A DNA stretch of 64,000 bases from Streptomyces sp. NBC_00178 (GCF_036206005.1 NZ_CP108143.1:124001-188000), one strand, 5' to 3'; shown: positions 52,401 through 60,900, numbered from the stretch's first letter. The notes: generated by a model not told the origin, from the sequence alone. Made by a program: numbers and translations.

Positions 52401-52816
52401 TGTTCGCCGCGGAACTCGGCACCGGCTCGGTTCCGGGGACGGGCTCGGCGGCGGCGTCGGCGTCGGCGTCGGCCGAGCACGTGCGGGCATACGCCGAGAG
52501 TCTGGCCCGCTGCTGCCGGGCGAACCTGCACAGCCTGGGTGAGCACCAGGTGCGGCCCTTGCTCCTCACCTCAACCTGCCTGTGGCTGGCCGAACGGCCC
52601 ACGGCCGGCATGCCTTCACCCGGCGATCCCGAGGAGACGGACCGTCAGTGGAGCGCCTGTCTGCCGTCCTCCGCCGTCCGGCGGTCCCTGCCCACCGACC
52701 ACTACGGCATCGTCGCGGCCCCGCACGTCCGCGCGGTCGCCGAGGGCATCACGGCAGCGCTGGCGGAAGCAACCACCGGCATGCACGACGGGAAGGCGCC
52801 GGGGCGCGCCCGGTGA
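43424..52816 (+). CDS. hybrid NRPS-PKS: A-T-C-A-T-KS-KR-T-TE, no AT domain
   Basis: A 3130-residue assembly line. A1 about 25-520 (FYTSGTTGRPKG; pocket read as D-A-F-I-L-G-I-T-F-K, close to Ile/Val codes); T1 near 565 (GGDSL); C about 620-1045 (LHHIAVDGW near 750); A2 about 1064-1566 (pocket D-V-Q-F-V-A-H-V-V-K, nearly the proline code); T2 near 1613 (GASSL); KS about 1678-2085 with Cys in TACSSS, EAHGTGT and KSQLGHMG; linker and KR about 2090-2720 with GGTGGIG, SSMSALLGG and SDYAAGA; T3 near 2800 (GADSL); TE about 2856-3128 (GWSFG). No GHSxG acyltransferase is present, so malonyl must be loaded in trans. Predicted product of this protein: (Ile/Val)-Pro extended by one reduced ketide. The true start may be ATG 43427, better spaced from GGAGG. 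Confidence 0.92.
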   Translation: MMEPHVETSPAGLAEDLSARAGIALGIHRRALRTPRADAVADGEVRLDYATLNAAAASVAAELGRRGVTAGQAVAVALPRSWQLVCVMLGVLRLGARVVPLDTQSPAERRLFMLRDSAAVALVCAASGDVSELPEGVPAFAVDTLLPGLPDAAVAVEEPSASGDVTFLFYTSGTTGRPKGVEVREAGIMRLARPGYIRVEPGLRYSCLANPAFDALSFEVWAPLLTGGCCVILRDADAQTPESLAQALRRERVDTVFITTALFNAVVTAVPDCFAAAGEVLVGGEQLDPRVMRRWYRDNTGSNTRLFNIYGPTECSTFALCHPIPRDFDGDVVPIGGPLPQTGAVLVVPGRERVAAPGEVAELLLSGAGLAAGYRNLPEETERRFVRLEWLDGGEARYYRTGDLVRTDARGRVEYIGRTDRQVKVRGFRIEPGEVERRVLAHPAVGRAHVCARRSGEAGPNELLAFVVLGQDLAYEEFERHLAAHLPAYMRPHRIHLVQDMPLNANGKVDEGSLLRQAGRPWRPDAADGAVTTDTEREVLALAEEILGAGGLGLGDRWIANGGDSLKALRLRFAVRKRWGRDLAQEVVLHGDLAAVARAVASAGPAGEYAVPVPVVAGARSAPATSEQQRMWLLQRRAPGSRAYSVHQAFRVDGSVDAVALRAALRSLVARHAALRTGFSLGPEGLLQTVGEPYDPWQEPGAERMWDEGAARSFADTFFAETFDLAVPRMLRVCWLPHEGGGTLLLHLHHIAVDGWSLSVLLRDLSAGYADATGVPANRHDPSAPTPLDYSVWQRDWFASAAYRAQRDELLSYYRDLTETQESLPFEGTDPAPRARLLHTSLDADRRATLDLLCAELGLTRFQVLLSLFSVTVYGVTGLVRPRIAAPVANRPVREFEDSVGMMANTVLLPLAVAPREDLRAHLVRASEAIGQMLRHHEVALTDVLTGWEGAGDGTPFDLLFVLENTDFEALRLPGCVQRPLWWAASEAKCPMTVSVLEHADGLDLLWEYAEDRFTDEAVEAMAALFGRCVDALASGGRSTPQELIAPYRRSLPAHGRGPVPEPGFTTVAEGFARQVTRNPEAPAVLTADGSTLSYATLDALATALAAELTGRHPIPADGSPCRAALYLSPSVEHVVALLALARLNITAVPLDPSYPLEALRRVVERVDPLCVLVADEDSPVLDALLADGVVRHPVLLGVPEPHAGAAPPTPYDGRGHDGARPLYTLFTSGSTGVPKGVQISDRTLCDLIRWQSGPGGLTAPAATQQFSALAFDVSFQEIFGTLCTGGTLQLVRTEWRQDVPALLERLESAGTERIFMPYVGLQLLADYAVRLGRFPSRLREVVTAGEQLVCTDSIRRWFAGLPGARLFNHYGPSETHVVSALCLEGDPCLWPERPAIGRPVAGADLRVVDAQGDPVPPMCTGELLIGGTMTTRCYLGEPALDGTRFVEVPGEGLFYRSGDRAWFDSEGLLHHAGRDDQQIKLSGHRLELGAVEAALLRHPAVVNAVVVSDGDRLTACLETGDECPDAEDLSAHLSSLLPSYVRVDRFRRLETLPRTPSGKLDRRAALRAGGEELGRPAVVRTGLSAEEELLTVAFEEVTGAVIRPDQTFFDAGASSLTLMRFHLRCTTALGMRFDIADLFEHVTVRSLARHLSAGGPSPVRAAAAPAGYGTGAPEPGEPIAVVGMAVRVPGAPDLAAFWDLVVSGGTGIRRVDAPEGVIGAHSTLDGMLDFDPGHFGISPQEARLMDPQQRHLLMACVQALAHAGVADTSAARVGLVAGAGENTYFQTLLREAGPGRLPDGFQLALHHEKDFLATKVAYHLGLTGPAFSAQTACSSSLVAVHLAAGLLRQGDAEVMLAGGVLVDPGLSGGYRYRPQHIFSADGDCRPFSDDATGTIGASGVGVVVLKPLSRARRDGDTVYGVVTGSAINNDGAQKMSYTAPSLAGQREVIRAALSRAGRTGADLGYVEAHGTGTRLGDPIEVSALRQAFDVGESGRCALSSVKSQLGHMGAAAGVVGLVRAVLAVHHGSIPPNLNFRAFNPEIGSDPTPFFVPARATPWPDGRGRVAAVSSFGIGGTNAHVVVEQDTGTGPAVPGATPLCLVLSASSAEALAADAARIADYLHLRPGCFEPVLRHLQSGRPARALRVASPVADAASAVRWLRAVAAGEIGHATADPDAPPVSSAGLPVRALAEAWAAGAPVDWWAGSAPAPWDFPPPSFALAEYDFDRAPEAPAAVAQRLPRAEWLHQPHWVRLRRAAVAGATTRSDRVPVVVVVAHASTPQEALGPFQDVASRVVRVHPSGAFARRGPDAFDADPADPVSLGRLLDALSVDGTAGPDDVEWVHALPLDVTGPVGPATLRRARIACLDTSAALAKALAGRTCSPRVWWLSHGARPVEGTVRRPELALLAGPVESGAQEAALDGHWLDLPDHDLARWGGQVASVLAVARRAALPGGSVLPRQLALRQGYWWVPGTAPVAAPSGPEPLAPSGEGTAWEPEPLIASGEEAVHLVLGGTGGIGRAIAAWLLEHTRGRVLLLSRSPRLPAELTSWADRVDLVPADLAAMTVHDVAAAVARRTQRVDGVIHAAGLGHGGLLVRRDADAMRDAAAVRENGALVMEHLIETFRPDFAVYCSSMSALLGGVGQSDYAAGASLLDAFAHHRAAQTERTVRIGIDWDIWSETGMATRVQNPDSRHRAHLEVGMSVEDGKAVFGHALTLQLPQLLVSTTGIEAARAFYAPTGGERAEEPAPRAGHEHGGDAAADRSGGDGAVERAAALTRLIQDLLGVDELAPDDSLYDLGADSLTLITLIAQIEDAYGVAFDLAAFSYRVSLTEILKHVEAAVSPAGPRAGAAAGAGSRVVLDVWQEGTGAAVLCLVHPVGGDIQAYRTLVAALGPEPTVCLIADPALRDATMPAWSLAERARQYEAGLRDRFGGPGHRLHLAGWSFGARVAMEMAALAESDGRPFEGLHLLDPPPPQAHGLVASYDKDDLEKVFAAELGTGSVPGTGSAAASASASAEHVRAYAESLARCCRANLHSLGEHQVRPLLLTSTCLWLAERPTAGMPSPGDPEETDRQWSACLPSSAVRRSLPTDHYGIVAAPHVRAVAEGITAALAEATTGMHDGKAPGRAR

Positions 52817-52918
52817 GGCCATGCCCGTCCCACGAGTTCCACAGCGGCCACGCCGTACGCCGCACCATCCTCGCCGAACTGCTCGGCCGAGGCCCTGTAA
52901 CCCCTTCTGGAGGATGCC

Positions 52919-53791
52919 ATGGAACCTTACGAACGCGAAGCCCTGGAAGCGGTGACCACGCGTCCCGTCCACCCCTACCGCACGCTCACCGTGGAGCGGA
53001 TCACCCCCGTTCTGGGTGCTGAGGTCTCGGGAGTCGACCTGTCGAAGGAGGTGCCGGCGGAGCAACTCGACGAGATCCGGACCGCGTTCCGCGATCACCA
53101 CGTGCTGGTCTTCCGCGACCAGGAGCTCACGGTGGAGGGTCACAAGCGTTTCGCCGGCGCCTTCGGAGAGCTGCGTCCGGTGAACCCGCCGCCCGAGGAG
53201 GGCGACCCCTACATCCTGGAGATCCGCACCACGTCGGCCGCGGCGAACGTGGCGGGCAACGGCTGGCACGCCGACGGCACGGCCGACGCCGAACCGTCGC
53301 TCGGCTCGATGCTGTACATCACCGAGATCCCCGAGCCGGGCTGCGGCGGCGACACCCTGTTCGCCAACATGCACCTGGCCTACGAACTGCTCTCCCCCGC
53401 GATGCGCTCGCTGCTGGACCAGCTCACCGCCGTACACGACGGCGCCCATGCCCTGGCGGGTTACACCCCGCCCGCCGACTACGTCATACCCAAGAGCGAG
53501 CACCCGCTCGTCGCCCGGCACCCCGAGACCGACCGCAAACTGCTCTACGTCAACAAGGCATACACCAGCCGCGTCCCGCAGCTCTCCGACCAGGAGAGCC
53601 GGGCCCTGCTCGACATGCTCTTCGACACCATCGCGCGTACGCCGATCCTGCACTGCCGTGTTCGCTGGACCCCGAACACCCTCGTGCTCTGGGACAACCG
53701 CTGCGTCCAGCACCACGCGACGTACGACTACTACCCCTACGCGCGCTACGGCCGGCGCGTCGCCATCAACGGCGGTCCCGTGAAGGGCTGA
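52919..53791 (+). CDS. TauD/TfdA-type Fe(II)/2-oxoglutarate dioxygenase
   Basis: A 290-residue oxygenase. The HxD pair is in GNGWHADGTADAEPS, the distal His in DNRCVQHHATYDYYPYARYGRR, and the 2-oxoglutarate-binding Arg follows in that last segment. GGAGG lies before the ATG. It is 102 bases behind the hybrid synthetase, same strand, so it is probably in its operon. TauD-type enzymes hydroxylate free or carrier-bound substrates. In detoxin/rimosamide clusters a TauD homologue is a hallmark and may install the pyrrolidine hydroxyl. That specific role is inferred here. Confidence 0.88.
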   Translation: MEPYEREALEAVTTRPVHPYRTLTVERITPVLGAEVSGVDLSKEVPAEQLDEIRTAFRDHHVLVFRDQELTVEGHKRFAGAFGELRPVNPPPEEGDPYILEIRTTSAAANVAGNGWHADGTADAEPSLGSMLYITEIPEPGCGGDTLFANMHLAYELLSPAMRSLLDQLTAVHDGAHALAGYTPPADYVIPKSEHPLVARHPETDRKLLYVNKAYTSRVPQLSDQESRALLDMLFDTIARTPILHCRVRWTPNTLVLWDNRCVQHHATYDYYPYARYGRRVAINGGPVKG

Positions 53792-53805
53792 CGGCGCACA
53801 CGGAG

Positions 53806-53901
53806 GAGGAGTCGTGCGAGCAGCGGCAGGCCGCACGCACGACTCCTCGCTACGGCCTCGTGCTCGGGGTGCGGTGGCCTCGCCGTGCCGGCGAGGCCAC
53901 C
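53806..53901. terminator. two consecutive strong hairpins after the dioxygenase gene
   Basis: Hairpin one: GAGGAGTCGTGC (53806-53817) with 53837-53848, loop 19. Hairpin two: GGTGGCCTCGCC (53873-53884) with 53890-53901, loop 5. They stand between converging transcripts (dioxygenase on the left, nucleotidyltransferase on the right) and should stop both. Confidence 0.75.
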
Positions 53902-53988
53902 ACATCCGTTGCCGGGTGCTCCGATGGACACATCGTCTCCGGCATCGGTCGTATGCGGCACCCCTACGCCGCGCCGTCGGTGCCGGAT

Positions 53989-54693
53989 TCAGTCCGTGAG
54001 GGTGTTGTGGTTGACGATTCCCTCCACCATGTGGGCGATCGCCCCGGTCAACGGGCTGTCCACGCCGCCGCCCACCACGTCCGGGAGTCCGTGTGCCTCG
54101 GACTCGCCGGCTACCACCATGCCCCAGAACGCGTTGAAGCCCGAGGGGTCCTTCGGTTTGTCGGTGGCGGCGTTCACCGTCATCACTCCACCCACGTCGG
54201 CGACGGCGAGCGCACCCATCTGCCGCAGTGTGTCCGGGTCGTGCTCCTCGGCCGCGACCACGCTCCAGCCGGTCGCCTCGGTGTGCCGCAACGCCGCGGC
54301 GAGACTGCCGGCCGTGTCGGACCCGGTGAGGACGATGTCGGGCAGCACGAGGGCGACCGGGCCCTGCGTCAGCGGCAGGGCCGACCTGATCGCTCCCTCG
54401 AGCCCCGGTTGGATCGTGTCGTCCTGGTGGACGAAGACCGTCTGAAAAGTCTCGGAGTAGCGCGTCAGATAGCGCACGGTGTCGAGCTTGTGCGCGCCGA
54501 ACACGACGACCAGGCGCACGTGAAGTCCGCTCTTGGCCAGCTCGACCACTGCTTCCAGACTGCGGTCCAGGATGGTGACCCCGGGAGCCAGACAGTGCAG
54601 CTCCTTCGGGTAGGGCGCGCCGAAACGTGTTCCGAATCCCGCACAGGGGAGGATGACCGAAACATCGGGGGCGGGCACGGACGAACCAGGCAT
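53989..54693 (-). CDS. sugar-phosphate-type nucleotidyltransferase
   Basis: A 234-residue GT-A fold protein with the nucleotide loop SVILPCAGFGTRFGAPYPKELH (GxGxRxG...PKE), VRLVVVFGAHKLDTV, VALVLPDIVLTGSDT and GWSVVAAEEHDPDTLRQMG. It matches the group that makes NDP-sugars or CDP/UDP-activated compounds. GGAGAA precedes the ATG. It is divergent from the glycosyltransferase gene next door. The pair could activate and attach a sugar, but no dehydratase or other sugar-modifying gene is present. Confidence 0.82.
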   Translation of the reverse strand: MPGSSVPAPDVSVILPCAGFGTRFGAPYPKELHCLAPGVTILDRSLEAVVELAKSGLHVRLVVVFGAHKLDTVRYLTRYSETFQTVFVHQDDTIQPGLEGAIRSALPLTQGPVALVLPDIVLTGSDTAGSLAAALRHTEATGWSVVAAEEHDPDTLRQMGALAVADVGGVMTVNAATDKPKDPSGFNAFWGMVVAGESEAHGLPDVVGGGVDSPLTGAIAHMVEGIVNHNTLTD

Positions 54694-55127
54694 TGAGTAG
54701 TTCTCCGTCTGTGTCGGCGATCGAATACCTTGCACACCCTGCCTGGCCCCGGCACTTGAGGCCAGACCTTCACGCCACACGACAGTCCGGCACACATCGC
54801 TGTCGACACCTCCGGACGGAGTCGGCCCGCGAGCGGACAGGGACCACCATCCGGGTACGGCGGGGCCTGGGGCTCCCTACCCATGCCGACCACCGGCAAC
54901 TCCGAATTCCGCGGGTTCATTTGGGATTCCGGTAACGCCGCCCGCGCGGGGGCGGAGCACCGGCCTGACGGTGTGTCGGCCACGCCACCACGTCGAGCGA
55001 CACACGCGGCCTACACTGCTGCCGCACAGTCGTGAAGACCGGCACATCAACGTCACAGGGCCGCCGTGTGCGGAACGTCGGCCGCACGGCACGACACCTG
55101 GGACGACGTAGCGAAAGAAGGCGCGGA
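54694..55127. promoter_or_regulatory. divergent promoter region of nucleotidyltransferase and glycosyltransferase
   Basis: About 430 bases without a gene. Ribosome-binding sites at both ends (GGAGAA; AGAAGG) show it serves both genes. No clear palindrome or -35/-10 pair stood out. Confidence 0.4.
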
Positions 55128-56333
55128 ATGCGGGTGTTGTTGTCCACGTACGGGACACGGGGCGATGTCCAGCCGCTGATGGCACTCGCCGTGCGATTGC
55201 GGACACTCGGTGCGGAGGTCCGGATGTGCGCACCGCCGGACGACGAGTTCGCCGATCGGCTCGCGGACATCGGAGTGCAACTCGTTCCGCTCTGTCCGCC
55301 GGTGGGAGAGCTGATGCGTGGATCGAGTCTGCCGTCGGCGGCGGAGCTGTCCCGGTACCGGACCGAGATGGTCGCCGCGCAGTTCGACGTCTTCCCCACC
55401 GCTGCCGACGGGTGTGACGTACTGGTGGCGGCCGGCCTGGCCCAGATCGCCGCACGGTCCGTGGCCGAGGCCGCGGGCATCCACTACGTGTACGCCAGCT
55501 ACGCGGCCGTGCATCTGCCGTCCCCGCACCATGCGCCTCCCCCGCGGCCGGGCTGGCCGGAGCCCGAGGTGCACGACAACCGGACACGGTGGGAGCTGGA
55601 CGCCGGCCATGTGAACGCGCAGTTCGGCGAGACCCTCAACAACCACCGGGCAGCGATCGGCCTCGCCCCGGTGGACAACGTCCGCGACCACGTCATCACC
55701 GACCGGCCGTGGCTGGCCGCCGATCCGGTCCTGGGCCCGTGGCTGCCCACGCCGGGCCTCGACGTCGTACACACGGGTGCGTGGAGCCTGCCGGACGAAC
55801 GCCCGCTCCCGGACGACGTGACGGCGTTCCTGGACGCGGGCGCGCCCCCCGTCTACGTGGGGTTCGGCAGCATGCGTCCGTCGCAGGACGTCGTCCGCAT
55901 GGCCACCGAGGCGATCCGCTCGCGGGGACACCGCGTCCTCGTGTCCTCCGGGTGGGCCGATCTTGAGCTGACCGACGGCCGGGACGACTGTTTCGCCGTC
56001 TCCGAGGTCAATCACCAGCGCCTGTTCACCAGGGTGGCCGCCGTGGTGCACCACGGCGGCGCGGGTACGACGTCGACGGCGGCCCGGGCGGGCGCGCCGC
56101 AGGTGGTGATACCGCTCCAGCTGTCGGACAACCCGTACTGGGCGAGCCGGGTGGCGGACCTGGACCTCGGTGCGGCACTGGACGGACCGCCTCCCACCGC
56201 CGAATCCCTGGACGTCGCGTTCAAGGCGGCCCTGGCGCCCGAGACCAGGGCACGGGCACGGGCTCTGGGAGGCCGGATACGCACGGACGGGGCGGCGGTG
56301 GCCGCAGGCCTGCTGGTCGAGGCGATTCGGTGA
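55128..56333 (+). CDS. GT1-family glycosyltransferase similar to glycopeptide Gtf enzymes
   Basis: A 401-residue GT-B glycosyltransferase. The start MRVLLSTYGTRGDVQPLMALAVRLRTLGAEVRMCAPP is very like the first strand-helix unit of vancomycin-type GtfB/GtfE. The donor half has PPVYVGFGSMRPSQDVVR, a LELTDGRDDCFAVSEVNHQRLF stretch and the signature VVHHGGAGTTSTAARAGAPQVVIPLQLSDNPYWA. The ATG follows AGAAGG. It may glycosylate the NRPS product or an unrelated aglycone. Resemblance to glycopeptide enzymes and the vanRS-J locus 23 kb away is noteworthy but not proof of a link. Confidence 0.88.
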   Translation: MRVLLSTYGTRGDVQPLMALAVRLRTLGAEVRMCAPPDDEFADRLADIGVQLVPLCPPVGELMRGSSLPSAAELSRYRTEMVAAQFDVFPTAADGCDVLVAAGLAQIAARSVAEAAGIHYVYASYAAVHLPSPHHAPPPRPGWPEPEVHDNRTRWELDAGHVNAQFGETLNNHRAAIGLAPVDNVRDHVITDRPWLAADPVLGPWLPTPGLDVVHTGAWSLPDERPLPDDVTAFLDAGAPPVYVGFGSMRPSQDVVRMATEAIRSRGHRVLVSSGWADLELTDGRDDCFAVSEVNHQRLFTRVAAVVHHGGAGTTSTAARAGAPQVVIPLQLSDNPYWASRVADLDLGAALDGPPPTAESLDVAFKAALAPETRARARALGGRIRTDGAAVAAGLLVEAIR

Positions 56334-56773
56334 GGTGAACGGGCGGGGCGGCCTTTCTGCCGGGCGGATCGCCGACGCGGGCGCCGACACGTGGGTCCCC
56401 CGGCCCCGCCGAGCGCGCCGGCCGAAGGGTCGGGCACATACGGCCGGTGGGCGCCCGCGCCCCGGTGCCGGCCGACTGCCCGGCACTGCAGCACTCTCGG
56501 GCGCGGAGTCGCCGGTGAGGCGGCTCGCCGTCTCCCGGAGCCTGGGGTGGCGCCGCAGCAGAGGCGCTGCCACAGGAACCCCGGATGGCTGAAAGCAGCA
56601 CGCGATCGCACCGGACCACTCGCGATGTCACCGCCTAGACCGGTGCATTTTTGACCATACGAGATCGAATCCACTGCCGGTCTCATCTCCGAATGAACAA
56701 ATCCAGCCATCCGGCTCGTGGGAGAACGGGAGGACATTTCACCTAGGAACTCGGATATGGACCGGCACCAGAC
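56334..56773. other. intergenic, nothing firm recognised
   Basis: About 440 bases. The last 130 are less GC-rich (TTTTTGACCATACGAG near 56647) and probably hold the promoter of the DUF3152 gene; a TTGACC at 56650 lacks a convincing -10. Confidence 0.35.
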
Positions 56774-57619
56774 ATGGCACGTCAGACTGCTTCATCCTCA
56801 AGGGCGCAACGACGCACGGAGCCCGGATCAGCCGGTTCCCGGCCACGGCCCGGACAGAGCCGCAGGAAACCGGTGAAGCGCCTCCTGCTCGTCCTGCTGC
56901 TGGCAGTGGTCGCCGTGGGCGCCGCACCGCACCTGCTGCACGCGCACGGCAGCCGGTCCGCAGGTGTGGCCGCCGTCGCACACAAGGAGGCTCCCAGCAC
57001 TCCCCCGGCCACAGCAGCGGCGCCGTCGCCCTCATCGGCGGCGCCGTCGCCTGCCGTCGCCGGGGACACGGACGGATTCGTGACCGCGAGGATCTCCGCC
57101 CCACCGATCGGCACCGGCACCATCCGGCGTTTCAAGGTCCGGGTGGAGGACGGCATCGGAGTGTCGGCCGACGAGGTGGCCCGCGAGGTGTACGGGACTC
57201 TGGCTGACCGCAGATCCTGGACGGCGGACGGTCATGACGGCTTCCAGCTCGTCTCCGAGGGGGCCCGGGACTTCGTGGTCGTCGTCGCCTCGCCCGCGAC
57301 GGTGGACAGGATCTGCGGAGCCGCGGGACTCCAGACACAGGGAGAGGTGAACTGCGACGTCGGCTCCCGCGTCATCGTCAATCTGAAGCGCTGGAACTCG
57401 GGATCCCCCAATTTCCACGGCCCGCTGGCCGACTACCGGGCACTGATCATCAACCACGAGGTCGGACACCGCATCGGGCACGGGCACGAAGGCTGCCCCG
57501 GGCCCGGCAGGCCGGCGCCCGCCATGATGCAGCAGATCGACGGCCTTCACGGCTGTCTGCCCAACGCCTGGCCGTACGACGAGCACGGCACGTATCTCGG
57601 TGGCCCCAAGGTGCCGTGA
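56774..57619 (+). CDS. DUF3152 exported protein with a HExxH-like motif
   Basis: A 281-residue protein. A basic cytosolic head of about 36 residues, one transmembrane helix (LLLVLLLAVVAVGAAPHLL), an Ala/Pro/Ser-rich linker, then the DUF3152 domain from about 100 on. Its end carries INHEVGHRIGHGHEGC, a HExxHxxxxxH zinc-site pattern as in metzincins, with paired Cys (EGC...HGC). An outward-facing zinc peptidase is plausible but untested for this family. No partner gene. Confidence 0.82.
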   Translation: MARQTASSSRAQRRTEPGSAGSRPRPGQSRRKPVKRLLLVLLLAVVAVGAAPHLLHAHGSRSAGVAAVAHKEAPSTPPATAAAPSPSSAAPSPAVAGDTDGFVTARISAPPIGTGTIRRFKVRVEDGIGVSADEVAREVYGTLADRRSWTADGHDGFQLVSEGARDFVVVVASPATVDRICGAAGLQTQGEVNCDVGSRVIVNLKRWNSGSPNFHGPLADYRALIINHEVGHRIGHGHEGCPGPGRPAPAMMQQIDGLHGCLPNAWPYDEHGTYLGGPKVP

Positions 57620-57901
57620 GCCGCGGTGAACGCCGCTGACGCGGAACATTCCGCGGACCGCCTGCGCGGCGGAGGTCAGGACGGCCTGTGTGTGACAAGA
57701 CGCACACCCTGTCGGAAACGCGCATGGCCCCCGGCCTGCCGCCGGCATCGGGAGCACGGCGGTGATCGCCCCGCCGGATCACCGCCCGGCGACGTCACGA
57801 TCCGCGACGTCGCCGAGCCGGGTACGGAATCGGGCCGCCGGCCCTCACCGGAGGTGTCCGCGGCCGACCCGCGACGTCAGGCGTCCGCCGACCCGACAGG
57901 T

Positions 57902-60900
57902 TCAGCTCAAGCGGCGCGTCACCGTGATCGTCCTCTGGGCGGCGGTGCCGTTGACGGTCACTCGGAGAATTGCGGTGCCCGGACGGAGTGCGGTGACCAG
58001 GCCGGTGGCAGGGTCGTAGGAGATGACCGATGCGGCCGCCCGGGACGCGTCCGTCCCGGCGGTCGAGCTCGTGATCTTGGCGCGGATACCGGACCAGTCC
58101 GCCCCGACCGGCCATGCGACCGGGACGGTTCGGGTGCCGTCCTGGGTCAGGGTGGCCGCCGCACGGGCCTGGTCACCGACTGCGAGCCGGTCCGGAGCGG
58201 TCAGGTTCACGGAGTCGGTGCGGGCGTGCATCTCCACCTGGAGCCACCGCTGTGCGTCGCGCGCAGGGACATCGAACCGGTCGTCGATGCGGCCCTTCCG
58301 CGGGTCGATGCCCAGCATGGTCCAGCCGGTGAAACCACCGTTGTCGGGCGTACTGGCCGGGTTCTTGCCGGAGTTGCCGTTGACGAGGTAGGGCACACCG
58401 TCGACCGTGGTCGCCGCGAACGCTCCTACGTGGCCGGCGACGAAGGCGGCGGACTTGTGGGCACCGGCCCGGAAGTCGGACAGCCACTTCTCGACCAGCT
58501 CCGCTTCCTTGCGGTCACCGAGTTGGCTGGCCTTGTCCGGCAGCGGGTCCTGGGTGGGGTGGTGCTCGAACACCACGACGCCGCTCACCGATCGGTCGTT
58601 CCGCGCAGCCTTCAACTGGTCGTGCAGGAGCTGGAGCTGTGCGAATCCGCCGCCGCGCAGGGTACCGCTGGAGCTGTCGAGGGTGATGAAGCGGGTGTGT
58701 TCCACGTCGAAGACGGAAGTGGTGTCGCCGAAGGCGGCTTCGAAGTTGACCGTGGACCCGGGGCCCATCGCCTCATGATTGCCCGGGACGTAGTGCCACG
58801 GGACTTTCCACCCGGTCCGCCTGTCGAACTCGTCGAGCAGGGTACGGGCGAGAGCGAAGTCGGCGGGTGCCCCCTCGTCGACGAGGTCACCGTTGATGAC
58901 CAGTGCGTCGGGCTTGGTCCTGGCGATCTCGGCAAGGGTGCGGCGGGCGGCCTCGACGAGCGGACTGTCCGGGTCACGGGCGACGAACTGGGCGTCCGAC
59001 ATCACCGCGACCCGAAGCGGCCGGCCGTCGACGGTGCCGTCGGTGACCACCACAGGGTCGGTGAGCCTCGGCCCGGCCGGCAGTTCCACATCGGGCGCGA
59101 CCTTGACGCGCAGATCGCTGATGGTCACCTCGCCCGTGTAGGAGCGGGCGGCACTGGTCTCCAGCAGACGGACGCGCTGCAGCGTGAGGGGGTAGGGGGT
59201 GCCCACCGGCACCGGGAACTCGACCTTGCGCCAGCCGGTCCAGGTGATCATGGGCCCGTCGAGGTTGGCGGTCACGCCGGCGGCCGTGCGGTACTGCAGG
59301 CGCGGCCATGAGCCGTTGCCGTCGCCGTCGATCCACATGGTGACCGCCTGCGGCTGTCCCGGGAGGGGAATCGCCTGCGGAGGGACCGCGTACTGCCCGC
59401 GGGTGGCCGTCGACCTGGTGAAGTCGTAGCCGAGGCGCAGTCCAGGTGTGCCGTCGTGCCCGAAGGCCGGGGCGACCGATCCGCCGGGAGCGCGGTCGTC
59501 GGCCGACGTCCAGGAGGCGGCGTCGGTGAGGTCCGCGAACGTGTTCTCGGCCAGGCCCACCGTGACGGCGACCTGCGTGGTCATCCTGCCCACGGTGAGA
59601 CGCAGGGTGGTGGACGCCGCGTCCTTCAGACCTCGCAGGGTGAAGGTCGCGTCGCCTGCCGGCTGCAGCGACACCACACCGTCGCCACCGGCGATCTTGA
59701 CGTCCGACGCATCGACGGGGGCGGAGTCCCCGAGGCCGTCGTAGCCGGTGACGGTGAGCCGGGCGGTGTCCTGGACGCCGTCGAGTGCGATCACGCTGCT
59801 GCTCGGAGCGATACGCACGGCGGGGGCCAGGACGGTCAGTGCAGCCTCTCCCGCAGCTCCGTGGCCACCGGAGACCTTCACACGGGTGACGCCGGGACGC
59901 CGGCCGGTGACGAGCGCGGTTCCGCTCCCGGAAGGCGTGACCGACACCTTGCCGGAGTCCTTCCACCTCAGCCGGCCCGCCGGCACCGGAGCGTACGTCT
60001 CGTCGTGGGCGAGCGCGCGAACGGTGCGGTGCAGGTGGGGGAACAGCTTGTCGGAGCCGTCCGCCGTGAGGGCGGGCCGGACACGGAACCCGTGGACCGC
60101 GCCGGAGCCGGGTGCGGCGAACAGACCGAGACCGTTGGCGACCTGGCGCTCCGAACCGTCCGACGGGCTGCTGATCAGGCCTGTGGTGGCTTCGCCGGGA
60201 AGCCGCGCGGCCATCGTGGTCGAACCGCCGCCGTCCATGTTCAGCGCGTTGGCGGCTCCGAGCCCCTTCATGAGGTCGCCGAGTTCGTTGAGGTCCATGC
60301 CCCTGCTGTCCGTCTGCTTGCCGTCGATCGCGACCATGAACATGGTGCGTCCGTCGGCGGAGAATCCGACGGCCGTACGCGAGGTCGCGGTGACCGTGTC
60401 GCCCTCGGTGAAGCGCCGGACGGTGCCGTTGTCGACCAGCACCTGGCCGCCCCCGACCGCGACGGCCACCTTCCCGAAGTCTGCTCTCGGCCGGTACGCG
60501 ACGGACACCGCGTCGCCCACGCGCAGAACCGCCAGGCTGTCGGCACCCGCCTCGCGGCCGAGCAGCACACTCGTACCTGCGGGGATCGGATCCGAGCCGG
60601 CCGCGTGGCGTACCTCCGTGACCCTGCCGCCGCGCATCCTCACTTCGGTGACTCGTTCCGCGCCGGTCACGGGCTTGGTGTGAGGGGCCGGGCCCCATAC
60701 GTCGGTGAACAGCCCGATCCCGTCGCGCGTGAGCTGCGGGGTGTTGACGCCGGAGAGCTTCAGCGGTCCGCTTCCCGGAAGGGTGACCTCCCCCTCCAGG
60801 AACACCTGGGCCAGTCCGCCGAGGCCGTCCGCACCGATGGCGACGGACTGGGCACGGCCCTCCGTCGCCGAGTTGACCATGCCGGCCTTGCGGGACACCG

